From: Papilionanthe hookeriana x Papilionanthe teres
Taxonomy: Eukaryota; Streptophyta; Magnoliopsida; Asparagales; Orchidaceae
Reading direction: 5' to 3'
NCBI GenBank assembly: GCA_022702705.1
Contig: CM040439.1
Span: 28,701,345-28,765,344 of the forward strand
DNA length: 64,000 bases
In this document: piece by piece, positions 46,446 to 58,012 of the stretch
Layout of the letters: every line of letters begins with the position of its first letter
Numbering within the stretch: the first letter of the stretch is position 1
Made by a program: the position numbers and the translations under genes
Notes under the pieces: generated by a model
The model's database searches: none
What the model was told of the DNA's origin: nothing
What the model saw: only the letters and a program-made list of their open reading frames with translations

Positions 46446-46590
46446 CTTTTGTACTTATATATATTTGAAACTCGAATAAAAATCCAATTTTTCTCTCTCT
46501 TTTTTTTTGGTTATCTGCAGAATCAGTGGTTTTTCTTCTAGGACATTATGATATAGGTTTCCTTGTATTCTTCTCCAGAATGTGAGGAGA

Positions 46591-48379
46591 ATGACAACTA
46601 GCAAATCTTAGTCTTTTTTGTGGATCAGCTATATCAGTTCAAGAAATTCAAAATGGTTGTCTGAAAAACTTCAAGGTAAAGAGCTGCAAAGAACAATTAT
46701 CTTACGGGCATTTACATACATAGCATACAATTCGTATGTATTTACATATATCCCATGCTTAAATTTTCATATTTACACACATAACAATCAAATCTTTAAT
46801 ATCACATTAAAAAATAACACCATTACCTTTTTTTCTTTATGAAATACCAATTTTTATGCATAGGTTTAAAGCACCAAAGTTATATTTATGTAAGTATAAA
46901 AGTTTATGTGTGAGATACGTAGTAAATTCATAAGAATTATGTGCTATGTGTGTAAATCAAAGCGAATTTATGCTATGTTGCACTTGTCAATTTTAGTGTT
47001 TATTATGCTATCGTGATTTTTAACCACATTGTGTGATTTTTGCTACAGAGATCAAGCGCTTGGTTAATGAAATGCTGAAACTATTGAAGAAGATGGTGAT
47101 TTATTTGCTAAAAAGGCTCAGATGTGCTATCAAAGACGACCGGAATTAGTCGCCGGTGTTGGGGACTTCTACCGCTTGTACCTTACTCTTGCAGAGCGTT
47201 ATGATATTGTAATTAGTGAAATTTCAAAGAATATCCCTTCTGAATTCCAATCTCAAGGTTCAGTTAATGGTTCTGAATTTGGCTCAGAAGCTGCTTCACT
47301 CACCTGTCATTGGAAAATAAGCCGAACCAACTCAAGCCACTTTGGAAAGCTTCCAGTTTTGAAGGCCTCAGGGAAAGATCTAATCTTTGCAAGATGGGTT
47401 CTGATGAATCATCATCAGAATCTAGTTTTAAGTGTGATAATGGCAAGGTTATAGATGATTATGATAACTTATCTAAGCTGGAAGAAATGATATTTGAATT
47501 GGAGCAAGAGGTTTGTGCCACGAGGGTTAAGCTTCACAATTGTAAGAATGAGCACAAAGAAAAAGTTGAAGATTTGGTGAACACTGAACATTTAGATATG
47601 TCTTTAACTACTTCATCTGATTAAAACTTTATGGAGTTGGGAAAGCAAATTGAAGTATTTCAAACAGACTTACGAGATCGTGAAGAAGAGATCGAAGATC
47701 TCAAGAGAGCAATGGAGGCTGCTGCCAATCAATTTGAGACTGAAATTTCATGCAGGGACAATACCATTAAAGAGTACAAGACATGGATAAATGCAATATT
47801 TCACAACTTTATTTGAGGTGATTCATCTCCTTATGCTGAGCTTAAAAGTGTCATTTTTTAAGAAAAAGCTGATGATGAACAAACCTCAGATCATAAAATG
47901 TCTATCCTGGAAGCTAAACTTTTCAGCCTTATGGCCTCAAGCAGTTCCTATGAATCAAAGATTCAATTTTTTGAAGAAAGGACCAACTGAATCAAAGTCT
48001 TAATGATCTTAAGATGAAAGTTGATATGTTAACATTGGAGAAAGATGAGCTCAGTGCTGAAGTGATCAGGCTGGTTGAGGATATTGAAACTTGATATGAT
48101 GAGTCTCGTAAGATCGAAGAACAACTCCGCAAATTGCAGTTGGAGCATGACAAGCTAATCCAAGAAGTTGAGGATGCACGAAAGGCCTCGGCGGAGCTAA
48201 CGAATCAAGTAAGAGAGCTCGAAGAAGAGGTGGAAATGCATAGAGGGGTGATTCTTGATTGTGCTGAGGGGAAGAATGAGGCTATCAAACATTTGTGCTT
48301 CTCACTCGAGCATTATCGTGAAGGGTACCAGCAGCTAAGGCAGATTCTACAGCTTAAAATCAAAGGACTGCACTCATAG
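46591..48379 (+). pseudogene. NETWORKED/KIP1-like (NAB actin-binding) pseudogene
   Basis: NETWORKED proteins bind actin through an N-terminal NAB domain and link filaments to membranes by coiled coils. Exon 1 (46591-46675, donor CAAG-GTAAAG) has ATG, an in-frame TAG seven codons in, then ISSRNSKWLSEKLQ, the NAB start, but the conserved Trp residues are mostly replaced. Exon 2 starts at 47049 after TGCTACAG, reads EIKRLVNEMLKL, then loses frame at about 47083 (one base missing before the EEDGDLFAKKAQM block). MCYQRRPELVAGVGDFY and LTLAERYDIVI follow (47122), then frame changes near 47305, stops at 47622 and 47815, and TGA at about 48092. The last frame (48096-48379) gives coiled coil and the family C-terminus IKHLCFSLEHYREGYQQLRQ. 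The closest subfamily is NET4/NET3-like from memory. Several independent lesions make this a pseudogene. Confidence 0.85.
46706..46958. mobile_element. MULE-type MITE copy in intron 1 of the NET-like pseudogene
   Basis: Starts GGGCATTTACATACATAGC and ends with the inverted form (AATTATGTGCTATGTGTGTAAAT). Same family as 1014-1263, about 250 bp. Target duplication not clear. Confidence 0.65.
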
Positions 48380-49795
48380 CTCCCTCCAATCTCCTTCATA
48401 GCAATGACTATTCTTGCTTGATCTTTCTGAGCAGATCAGTGTTTCAATTCAAAACATGTTAGTTTGTGAGTAATAGAGGGCATTTTATTACATTCATAGC
48501 ACACAATTCTTATGCATTTTATTACTATTAGTTACTATATATATGCTTTGGACTTAATTTGGAAATAAAGACAAAATAAAAAATTAATCAACTCATGTTA
48601 GATGGTAGAAGTTTAATGAAACAAAGTATAGAAATTAAAAAGGATTTTCAATGATTTAAATTTATGTTAAATGAATATCAAAATTAGTTATAAATTAATA
48701 GAAAAATAAATTTGTAAATTAACAAAGTAAAAGAACTTAAATATCAAAATGCCAGAAAATATTTTTATTTAAATATTATATGCTATGATTTAAAGTAAAT
48801 GAATGATCAGGATTTTATTTAAAACACTCATCAATCTAAAATATTTAAATTAAATAGATTATTTTAATTAATATTAAATTGAAAATGCAAATGAATGTGG
48901 AAATGGAAAAAAGTAAATTAACTAAATGAGAAGTATATATATCAAAATACTTTACTTTGAAAAAATAAAAAAAAATATAATTTTGTTAAGAATTGATATT
49001 AAAGCGTAGAATAAAATAATTATCATAATTTCATACTTATTAACAAGCTGTTGAAAAATAATTTGATATTCAAAAAATTGTGGTGGTTATTACAATTTTT
49101 TTTTTTTCAAAAGTCTGACCACAGCTAGAAATTTGTCACCGCACCTAGCCAGGTACGGTGTGAAAACGTTTATTATAGTGGTTTGAAAAAACAGTTTTTT
49201 GAAAAAATTGTTAAAACACGGTTTACCCAAACGGGTCTGGGTGCGTTTTGAAAACGCACTGCACCAAATAAAATACCCTAAATGGGGCCTTAGTCACCTG
49301 CATAATTAAATGAATGAAAAAAGTGCGTAGGCGCAAAATTTATTTATGTGAAAACCTTGAGAAAATGATAAATTACAAGGCATAGCCCATGCTGGTTGAG
49401 AATATAAAGAGGATAAAATATGACTTTCGAGCGATAATCGAGTAATAGTAGTTAAGTGATAATAATGATTACATGACTTTAATTAGATGATAATACTTTG
49501 ATGATGACAAGTGGGTCATAGTAATAACTGAAAAATGTGTTGAATGATAGTGGTTAGATAATGACGATTAGATGATGACGATTGAATGATGATGAAACGA
49601 ACAATAATGATCAGGTGATAATGAACAAAAAATAACGATCAAACACAACTTTTAAAGTTTTTCATATATCGAATGTCTCTTTAAAATCGAGCCTAACACC
49701 AATTCATGAGGAAGAATATGCTCTATGTATAACTTTTGAGTGAAGTTTTGATAAATTGACCAAACTCAATCATTAGTCTGACCACTCATTATTGA
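48380..49795. other. Intergenic with MITE remnants
   Basis: AT-rich, no coding signal. 48478-48530 resembles one end of the MULE-type MITE (GGGCATTTTATTACATTCATAGC). 49440-49640 is a loose GATGATAATGA-rich tract. The Tourist-like relic at 49040-49291 is listed separately. Confidence 0.6.
49040..49291. mobile_element. Diverged Tourist-like MITE relic
   Basis: Aligns with 8750-8967 through AGTCNGACCACAGC, TNNCACCGCACCT and GTGTGAAAACGTTT. The right end reads CCCTAAATGGGGCC then TTA. The left terminus has decayed. Confidence 0.55.
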
Positions 49796-50155
49796 TTCTC
49801 TTAAGGGTTCGTTTAGGACCGCGTCCGGACGGCGTCGCGGCGAACTGCCGCGACATTCTACTGTTTGTTTTGGCGTCTCCCTCGCCGCTCGCCGCGATTT
49901 TGGCGGAAAGCGGGCCGCTGATGGAGCCCCGCTTCCCACGTTCATGGGAGAAGATTTCGCAATTTGTTCCGATTTAGCCCTTTTGGAAATCGGAGACGAC
50001 ATAGCAGAAACAAAACCACAGAAGCTCCCATCGTTCTCATACGTCCTCTTCGCTCCTACCAGAATCGATTGAGCGTGCTTGCAGTCGATGACGATACCGT
50101 TGTTCTTCGGACGTTCGAGCTGCCGTTGTGTTCTAATAATTATTTAAATTGAACA
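49796..50155. other. GC-rich island with a Harbinger-like left end
   Basis: Begins CTTAAGGGTTCGTTTAGGACCG, like the GGGYTCRTTTAGG terminus at 53899, then about 150 bp of high GC (GCGTCCGGACGGCGTCGCGG). No matching right terminus is visible, so it is at best a truncated element. Short ORFs show no domain. Confidence 0.35.
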
Positions 50156-50828
50156 ATATTGGACTTGTTGAATTTCTCTCTTTGATATGCTTGATTTGAT
50201 TGTATACATCATATTGTTGTTTTAATATAAAATGATAATTCATATAATATATATTTTTAAAAAAATACATAGACTTGCATACATATTCTATAATATTTAT
50301 TATATTGTAATGTCATAATCATATCAAATACGAGCATAAAAGTACATGAAAAGTGAAAAATACAATTTTGATACGTAAATAAATGAAAATTGTGTGACTT
50401 ACATGTTAATTCCCCAAAATATCAATATTCTAGATGTTATTTATGTAGTTTTACTCCCTTTTCTTTTCCCACTTAAATGTCATCAATGTCAGAGAGGCCC
50501 TTTGACCCTGATCTCTTAATGATGTGAACGAGTGGAGTTTTGGTGAGCTTATGCTTAGATTCGTGTTCAACTCGTTCAAAATTAACTCTTGTTTGAAATT
50601 GACTCGTGTTTGAAATTGTTCGTGAATAGTGTTCGTGCTTGACTCAACTTACATATTATCGTTAAGTTCAACTCTAAAATTCAATCGTTTAAATTGAATA
50701 GAAAAAAAAAAAGATGTAGATTGTTGGATGCAAATCTATATAATGTGTTCAATAAAAAAGAAAATCAAATGATCACATGAATTATTATAATTTAAACTTA
50801 TATATAAATATACATAATAAATTATTAT
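50156..50828. other. Intergenic, AT-rich
   Basis: No gene. 50540-50660 has repeated GTTCGTG / CTCGTTTGAAATTG motifs reminiscent of the hAT-like element at 5649, without defined ends. Confidence 0.5.
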
Positions 50829-50900
50829 TATTATTATATATATATATGTGTGTGTGTGTGTGCGCGCGCGCGCTCACGCGCGCGTGTGTCTGTGTGCACG
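50829..50900. repeat. Compound microsatellite (ATT)n(TA)n(GT)n(GC)n
   Basis: Successive ATT, TA, TG and CG dinucleotide runs followed by CGCGTGTGTCTGTGTGC. The alternating CG/TG stretch could adopt Z-DNA in principle. Confidence 0.95.
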
Positions 50901-50911
50901 CTCACAAAATC

Positions 50912-51486
50912 TGTAAACATGAATCTCAAAGTAATCGAGTGGCTTAGGATGATGACCGGACAATTGAAGCAACGGGCTACAAGAACGTAATCCAAATCGA
51001 CCATTCAACGACTGATAACTCATTTGGAGCTATCTAACAAGTTATGGCAATGGATTCAACTGGCGGGTCATGCCTACAGTTCCTCAGGATCTAAATTTTT
51101 CACAAGGGCACCCGCCGGCAACATATTGACCGACCGATCTTTTACTTCTGCAGGCACGATCGTCACTCGACCAATCACCTCGTTTGATCGAATTTAAGCA
51201 TGTCGACTAGCTAGTTACTGCCACATTTGAATTTGATTTGTAATATAGATTTGAGAACATATTCTCACGATAAATTGTATTATGGATAGTTTCCATAATT
51301 ATTTCATCCTTTATGTTATTGTACAAATACATCTCTATAAATACGAGACAAAATGACGAATAAATAGACCTCTCCATGTTTCTCTGTGAAAACTTCCTCA
51401 ATTACTTTTTTTTTCTCTCTCTCATCCTCCTTCTCCCAGCTCTAACCCTAGAGGTGTGTTTTCACAAAAGACAATTCAAGATCCAA
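50912..51486 (+). repeat. Left LTR of the small LTR element
   Basis: Contains TCTATAAATACGAGACAAAA near 51332 followed by a C/T-rich leader; pairs with 53241-53811. Confidence 0.6.
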
Positions 51487-51499
51487 ACTCTTGAAAGTT

Positions 51500-51975
51500 G
51501 GTATTGTGAGCGTGGACATGCCCCAGACGAGAAATGAATCCAACTACGAAGGAGAATCCCTACGAAGAGAAACAATGGCCATAGAGTTCAACAGATAGAC
51601 GATGCACCACAACATACAGGAAGAGGTCCATACATTGCAAACACAAATAATGGATTGGTTTGAGGCTGTTCGGGCAGTCATAGTTCGGCAGAGCACCCCC
51701 AGAAGGCTCCCCTCGACAATCTGCTAACGCCCCACGATTGGCTCGACGACCGACCAATCGAGGTATCAAAAGATTTCTAACCGACAAACATGGCCCCACA
51801 ACAAATGTACTAAGAAAGAACGTTCGCTCAGTCAGTTATGGTTCCGAAAGGATCCTAGAAACAATAACCTCGACGAAGCTTATGATTCCCCACTTCGACT
51901 CCTACAAAGGAAAGAGTGACCCGGTCGATCACCTCACCTCTTTTGAGTTAAATAGACCAAGTTCAGTAGATCGAT
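51500..51975 (+). pseudogene. gag: Gypsy-like gag fragment
   Basis: The plus frame from about 51738 gives KLMIPHFDSYKGKSDPVDHL then TSFE, the start of the Retrotrans_gag domain (substrate-like PHFxxYxGxxDPxxHLxxF). Upstream frames encode a short basic leader. It ends at a stop near 51975, so only the first part of Gag remains. 51976-53240 has no recognisable coding region. Confidence 0.55.
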
Positions 51976-53240
51976 GACACCATGAAATATCCAGCTCTTT
52001 CGAATGTCTAGCGAGACCCAAAGCCCCTCCGACTGACTTTTCCAGAAGTAAAGAGTTTATGGAGTCTGGTGTGACCACGCCTAATTTAGACGTGCCCACC
52101 CCAAACCAATGACGCGGCCACGACCAACAGTGCATTGCCATGCTAAAACCTCCATAAAGAGCCCAAATGACACACGGTTGGCATGACCAAGCTCAAACTT
52201 GACATGACCAAGTTGGCCAAATAAAGTGTTTGGTATAGCCATTCCTAAATCCAAAGAGGCAACCAGGTTCCTAAGGCGGCGTGACCTTGTCGACCAGACA
52301 AAGCACCCAACGTAATTAAGTAAGGCATTGGGCATGGCCACGACAGGCCTTCGTTTGAGACAAATACTACAATGGTGTGGGCATGCCCGAATGTGGCGTG
52401 GACACGTCACTAAAACCTAGTTTGTTTTTTTTTCTTTTGCCTCCTAACCTCAGATTCCCACCGGCGAGGAGGCTGCGATCGGTGGTCCACCCTCCTTTTG
52501 TTTGGTTCTTATCATAAAATGGCATATGAACCAATTTTAGTCCAAGATAAATGGGGAAAACAACTCAAGAACTTTGGGCTTCTTCTTATGGCATGTTTAA
52601 CCAGGGGAAGGGGCCCTCATTTGCAGGGATCAACTACCATTGTTGCTGGAGAGGAGCTTTGGAGCAATGGGAGATTCAAGAATTTCCAGGAATATCTTCT
52701 TGAGGATTTATATCTTCTTCCTCGATGAGAAGATAAGGCAAGCTCATTTCTCCCATTTTCAACAAGTTTTCTTCCACTTCTCCAGACATCTTCCTCATAT
52801 TCAGTGATTTCTGACGAGCCGACAAATGAAAGCTTAATTCGTATTTTCAGCATCCACCCCTTTTAATCCCTGGATGAATCAACCTGATCCGCCGACACAG
52901 TTCAAGTCCCGACCGCTTTTCCCTCTTAAACTTTTTATTCTTTGCATGGTTCGAGACCTGATAGCCACTTTGGCTATAATTTTGTGTTCCACGGTGATCT
53001 CGCCCGAAATTTTGTCCACGACACAATTCACTTAGGAGAAAAATTATGACAACATTCACCATGCCAAGGCCGTGACTCTATTTATTGAGTGTGGTGAGCA
53101 CAAAATCCAAAAGAGAAGTTAATCACTAAATTAATTGCATTGATTTTAGTGTCGCGATTATTAATAATTTATAGTCCTTATTCTAGTCATCGCTGTAAAT
53201 GAGCAGAAAATCTTAGGGAACTAATATGTATGCACTAAAA

Positions 53241-53811
53241 TGGTTGACACAAATCACAAAGCAATCGAGCGGGTTAGGACGTTGGCCAGAAAATCGAGAC
53301 AATAAGCTACAAAAACAGGATCAGAATCGACCATTCAACGAGCAACAACTCAGGGAGCCAACCGACACATCATGACGATGGATTCAACCGGCAGGCTACA
53401 CCTATAGTCCCAAACTGCCTAAATTTTTCACAAGGGCTCCTAACAACAACATATCGACCGATCGCCCTCTTAATTCAACATGCACTATCAACACTCGATC
53501 GGTTGTCTTGATTGACCAAATTCAAGCGCGTCAACAACTGGTTACCACCATATTTGAATTTAAATTGTAATATATATTTGACAACAAATCCTCTCGATTA
53601 AATTGCATTAATGACGATTTCTATAATCGTTCCCTCATTCTGTAATTATACAAATATGAGACTATAAATAGGAGACAAAAGAACAAAAACACTTACCTCT
53701 CCCCATTTCTCTGCAGGGGCTTCCTCAATAACCTTACTCTCTCTCAACCTCATTCACTCGACTCTAACTCTCGAGACGTGTTTTCATAAAAGGATAGTTT
53801 ATGATTCAACA
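53241..53811 (+). repeat. Right LTR of the small LTR element
   Basis: Contains CTATAAATAGGAGACAAAAG near 53664; diverged partner of 50912-51486. Confidence 0.6.
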
Positions 53812-53898
53812 ATATAATTTCTTTATTTCAATTAAAATTAGTAGAACTTGATATAATAACAATTTATTCTTATTGGACTGCTTATAATTAGAGCTTAA

Positions 53899-55685
53899 GG
53901 GCTCATTTAGGGCAGGTTATTGCCACGAGCAGCGTTTTTAAAAACTCCATCTTCCCGTTTGGTAACCGCGCTGGGGCTGCGTCTTCTCGTCACTGGTTTC
54001 GGGTTATTGAATAAATATGGTCGCGGGATTGACCTTGCGGCCCGCGTTCGTTCACACGACAATACTCTACTGCCCTCCTTTCTTGTCTCAGCTGTCCTAT
54101 CACGCTTCTCTCCCTCCATCTCCTCTCGTCTGCCCTATTACACTTCTCCTCTCCCTCTATCTCCTCTCTTTTGTCCTATCACACTTCTCTACTCACGTCG
54201 ATCTCTCGTAACTGAGATCTATAAGTATATCTTCCGTTTAACCTTCGATGAAATGGCTTTCGTAATGGTTCATTTGGCTCTCTAATTTGGAATTTGTAAG
54301 GTTTGTACTTGGTTTATGCAATTCCACGTGCTATGTTTTGCATTCCTATGGCCGTATGAAGCAGCTTATTCCCAGATTTACGACTTTTTGACATTTTAAA
54401 TGAGTTTGCCATAATGTATGTTTTTTGTGTTTGATGGCTTGATAAACCATGCCGCCATACTTTGTTCTCTCTAATGGATGCTTGTGGCAACATTGGTTAA
54501 CTATCTTGCACTGAATTAACATTGAGTTTAGATCTATTTCAATTGCTATATGGGATATTTATAATCATATGCAATGTGAAGCAGCCTAGAATTACATTAC
54601 AATAAAGTGTTCTCCTCTCCCTTCTTCTGCAACGTGAAGGGAGCAGAAGAGGTGACAGGGGTAGCCAAGGAGGAAACATTACCATAATGGGGAGAATGAT
54701 GAAGAATACATTGTATTACATAATTATTCACATTCTAATTTGCCCGTGCTTGATCATAATATAGAACTATTTTAGTAATATGATCGTCTCCCATACTGTG
54801 AATTACTAGTTTCTCCCATAATGAAATGATTTAGCTTTCCTGTTGATTCGTATCCACCCTCATTTTCAAAGACATGAAAAAAAACATATTTCCTCTTTTA
54901 TGAACAATTTTCTACATCATTTCAACATTAATATGTGTATGTACAACATTGCTTAGCACCATAATACCAAACCTTTATATTTTTAAAATTTAGATTGTTG
55001 GTGCTTAACTTTTTGTGATTTTTTGTAACATGTATTGGATGGTAGCTTTCTACAAGCTTACTTTTAAGAGATGAATATCATATGATAGTTTTTCATTGCT
55101 ATGTATGAGTTTTTTGCTTCTCTAGTATCAAATATATTGCAAAAACAATTCTGTTGCAAACAACATTGCTTAACAGAGACATAATGATTCGTATCCACCC
55201 TCATTTTCAAAGACATGAAAAAAAAACATATTTCCTCTTTTATGAACAATTTTCTACATCTTTTAAACACTAATAGGTGCATGTACAACACTGCTTAGCA
55301 CCATAATACCAAGCCTTAATATGTTTAAATTTTGGATTGTTGGTGCTTAACTTTTTGTGATTTTTTTGTAAATTGTACTGGATGGTAGTTTTCTACAAGC
55401 TTACTTTTAAGAGATGAATATCATATGATAGTTTTTCATTGCTATGTATGAGTTTTTTGCTTCTCTAGTATCAAATATATTGCAAAAACAATTCTGTTGC
55501 AAACAACATTGCTTAACAGAGACATAATGATCTTTATTCACAAACAGCTGTAAATCAACTGTTTTCAAACAACTACCCCAAACAGTCAGTCAACTTATCT
55601 AGATAATATGTTGATCAGCAGTTTATTAGGATAAAATAGTTATTAGCAGATTATTCAATAAGTTGCAGCTGCCATAAACAAACCC
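53899..55685. mobile_element. Harbinger-like non-autonomous element, 1.8 kb
   Basis: Ends GGGCTCATTTAGGGCAGG and (reverse complement) GGGTTTGTTTATGGCAGC, with TAA on both sides (53896-53898 and 55686-55688). Subterminal CAAACAACTACCCCAAACAG and TTATTNNNNGATTATTCAATAAG sequences resemble those of the Tourist MITE at 8689. Inside are a C/T-rich tract (54070-54210) and a 341-bp tandem duplication. No transposase is seen. Confidence 0.65.
54845..55530. repeat. 341-bp tandem direct duplication
   Basis: GATTCGTATCCACCCTCATT starts at 54845 and 55186. The copies stay co-linear to GCTTAACAGAGACATAATGA with a few substitutions and 1-2-bp indels. Confidence 0.92.
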
Positions 55686-55939
55686 TAAATCTTACAAGAA
55701 GAATATGAGCTATTTTTCATACCTCGATTTCCTTAGGCCTTTTATCTTAGTTTGCTGCCTAATAAAATTTTCCAATATTTCGTGACGGATTCAGAGAAGA
55801 ATATATTGTATTTGGAATCCCAATAGAATCTTACGTTCGGAGTCTAATTAAATATCGTCATCTGTAAAATGTGGGACCCACTGAAAATTTTTTAATTTAC
55901 TTTACCCGTCCAATTTTGATTTGCCGGCCATTGAAGGGA

Positions 55940-56218
55940 GCCATTTCTCGTAGGGTAAAGCTAGGGTTTATGCACTAGGCTAAAGTCAGGTATAAAGGGT
56001 TTTACAATTTTCGCTAAATTCGTTTAATCTGTTCTTGCGAATTCATTGATTTTCCCATCAACAGTCGATTTTCGATTTTTATGATCGTATCTGTTTTGAA
56101 TTTGGTACAGTTGAAACATTGTTTGAATTCTTTGAGGGATTACGTGTTCATAGCTGATTTTGTTCCGCTGAATTGGAGGCTTTCAAGCTGAATCTTTGAA
56201 GTTGTGGCTTCTTTCCAG
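55940..56218 (+). other. SHPRH-like 5' UTR exon end and leader intron
   Basis: A donor AAAGTCAG-GTATAAAG at 55989/55990 and an acceptor CTTTCCAG at 56211-56218 define a 229-bp 5' UTR intron. The next exon opens with an out-of-frame ATG (56219) overlapping the real one at 56224. Consensus-based. Confidence 0.5.
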
Positions 56219-56223
56219 ATGCA

Positions 56224-57825
56224 ATGGGTAGAAAGAAAAATCGGCCGATTCGTTCGGGTTCCATTGTATCACAGGTTGAGGACCCTCAGAGTAATAGTCC
56301 TGCTGGACAGAATTTAGCGGCTGATGGTCTGTCTACAACGGGAGGAGAGAATTTTAATTCCAAGAAACCATTCTTTATTGATATTGAGCCATCTTCTTCT
56401 TCATTTGATGAGCATTTTGAAGTTGCAGAGGTATCACTTGACAATGTGACCTTTTTTGATGAAATGAGGAATAATTTACTGGTAGAAGAGACTGGCGTTG
56501 ATGATAATTTTCGCCTTCGATTCTGTTTATTTGGTGTAGAAGATGGCTTGTTCAGATTAGGTAATTTTCCTTTGTTATCTGCTGATAATATCTTATTGCA
56601 GTATGTTCTGTTGGGAAAAACCAACTCAAATGGTTGCAGAGAAACCATTGTTCTGTTCTCGGGACAATTTGATGGTCCAGATGAGAGTGTTTCTGGTCTT
56701 GTTCACCTTGTGTCCCTTAGGTTTTTTGGATTGAAGCTCGTGACAGAAGCAATGGAACTTCACAATAATTCGTCTGTTAGGATCAGAGTAGAAATTCTAA
56801 AAAGTGCTTTTGATGCTTGTGGGAATCCTTTGGAAATTGCGAGACAGCCTTGGAGAAGAAGTATGATAAGCGTTATGTCTTGGTTGCACCCCGAAGTTAC
56901 GACTTCTGAAGTCATATATGGAATAGATGAATCTGAAGTGAGAAATGATTATAAATTCTGTGAATCTAAAAGCTCTGGTTTAAGGAATCGTTCCGAGTTT
57001 GATGCTGCTGTTTTTTATGAAGCCATTAAACCTTCTAAGTAAGCAACAATAACTACACCCTTCATTTCTTATTTATTTACATATTTAACCCCTAAACTTT
57101 GCTTTTTTTACATTTACACCAGCCAAATCTTTCATGTCTTATAAAAAATACCACTATTTAACTTTAAAAAGTGAAATACACCTTTTCATGCATAGGTAAG
57201 GTGACATATATGTAAAAATTGAAGTTTAGGTTTTAGATATACATAAGAATTGAATTGAATGTATGTAAATTTTCCAACTATTATTTGTGCATCACCATCT
57301 ATCCATTAATAGGCTTTTTGTAATACTTTATATTTCACATTCTATGCACCTTAGTTGGTAGATGTTTAATTTAGACAACCTTTTCAAGACTAAGGTGGTT
57401 TCATGTAAATTGAGTTATTAATTCATCCAAGATTTTGTCTTTATGAATCATTTTGGTGATTTTGTCTTTATGAATCATTTTGGTTTATGGGGTTATAGAT
57501 GAGACTTTTGTGGACTTGTCATGGTTGTAAAGATGTTATTGCTACTTCATTGTTTTTTTATGGTCACAATATTTGAAAATTTTCAGACATTTTTCTAAGC
57601 ATTGTTTATTTATTTTGCTAATCACAGAGAGGAGGCAATGTTGGAAAATGATCTTCCTTTTCTGCTTCCCTGCCTCAGGCCATATCAGAGAAGAGCCGTT
57701 TTCTGGATGGTCACAAGAGAAAAGGGAGCATCGAATGAGAAGTTTCAGCAATTTTTATCAGCCCCATTTTCCATTCCTATTATGTTTTTTGGAGGACAAT
57801 CCAAAATATTCTATAATCCATTCAA
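56224..57825 (+). CDS. SHPRH: SHPRH-type SNF2 helicase / RING E3 ligase, first two coding exons
   Basis: Homologue of SHPRH (Arabidopsis At2g40770-type), a large nuclear SNF2 ATPase with PHD and RING domains linked to PCNA ubiquitination and damage tolerance. Exon 1 is 56224-57038 (271 codons plus two bases, donor TAA-GTAAGC); exon 2 is 57628-57825 (after TCACAG, donor CAA-GTAAGG), both phase 2. Recognised are the start MGRKKNRPIRSGS, LFSGQFDGPDESVSGLVHL, VRIRVEILKSAFDACGNPLE, FYEAIKPSK, and exon 2 MLENDLPFLLPCLRPYQRRA then VFWMV, the Q-motif side of the SNF2 domain, ending IFYNPF. The family continues with the Walker A exon, which is not found in the remaining 6.2 kb. Either intron 2 is very long or the gene is truncated. 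No lesion in the two exons. Confidence 0.88.
57068..57276. mobile_element. Diverged MULE-type MITE in SHPRH intron 1
   Basis: TTTACATATTTAACCCCTAAACTT near the left and GAATGTATGTAAATTTTCC at the right, with the internal AAAGTGAAATACRCNTTTTNATGCATAGGT block shared with 1014-1263 and 46706-46958. Confidence 0.5.
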
Positions 57826-58012
57826 GTAAGGTTCTTTATGCGACTATTTTATTTACAATAAATAGCATATATGTAGAATATGTCCTTTCAGATTCAAGAC
57901 CCTTTCTTGTTGAGGCAAATGAAGGATTTAATTTTATCTATTTGTCAGAATATACACCAACTGTGATGTTCTGATGTGAAAATTGTTTAATGGTAGCTTC
58001 GACGGGTCAACT

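Larger units (their letters stand above)
50912..53811 (+). mobile_element. Small non-autonomous LTR element with a gag fragment
   Basis: Two diverged direct repeats of about 570-580 bp (50912-51486 and 53241-53811) share CACAAAGNAATCGAG, ATCGACCATTCAACGA, CTAAATTTTTCACAAGGGC and CTATAAATANGAGACAAAA (a TATA-like box in each). After the left repeat TTGGTATTGTGAGC resembles a Met-type primer site. The interior has no pol. LTR borders and TSD are not certain. The divergence between repeats indicates an old insertion. Confidence 0.65.

Noticed and set aside
49440..49640. GATGATAATGA-like tract considered as a repeat array or CRISPR-like structure
   Set aside because: Irregular spacing and no conserved repeat-spacer pattern; simple-sequence drift in a plant genome.
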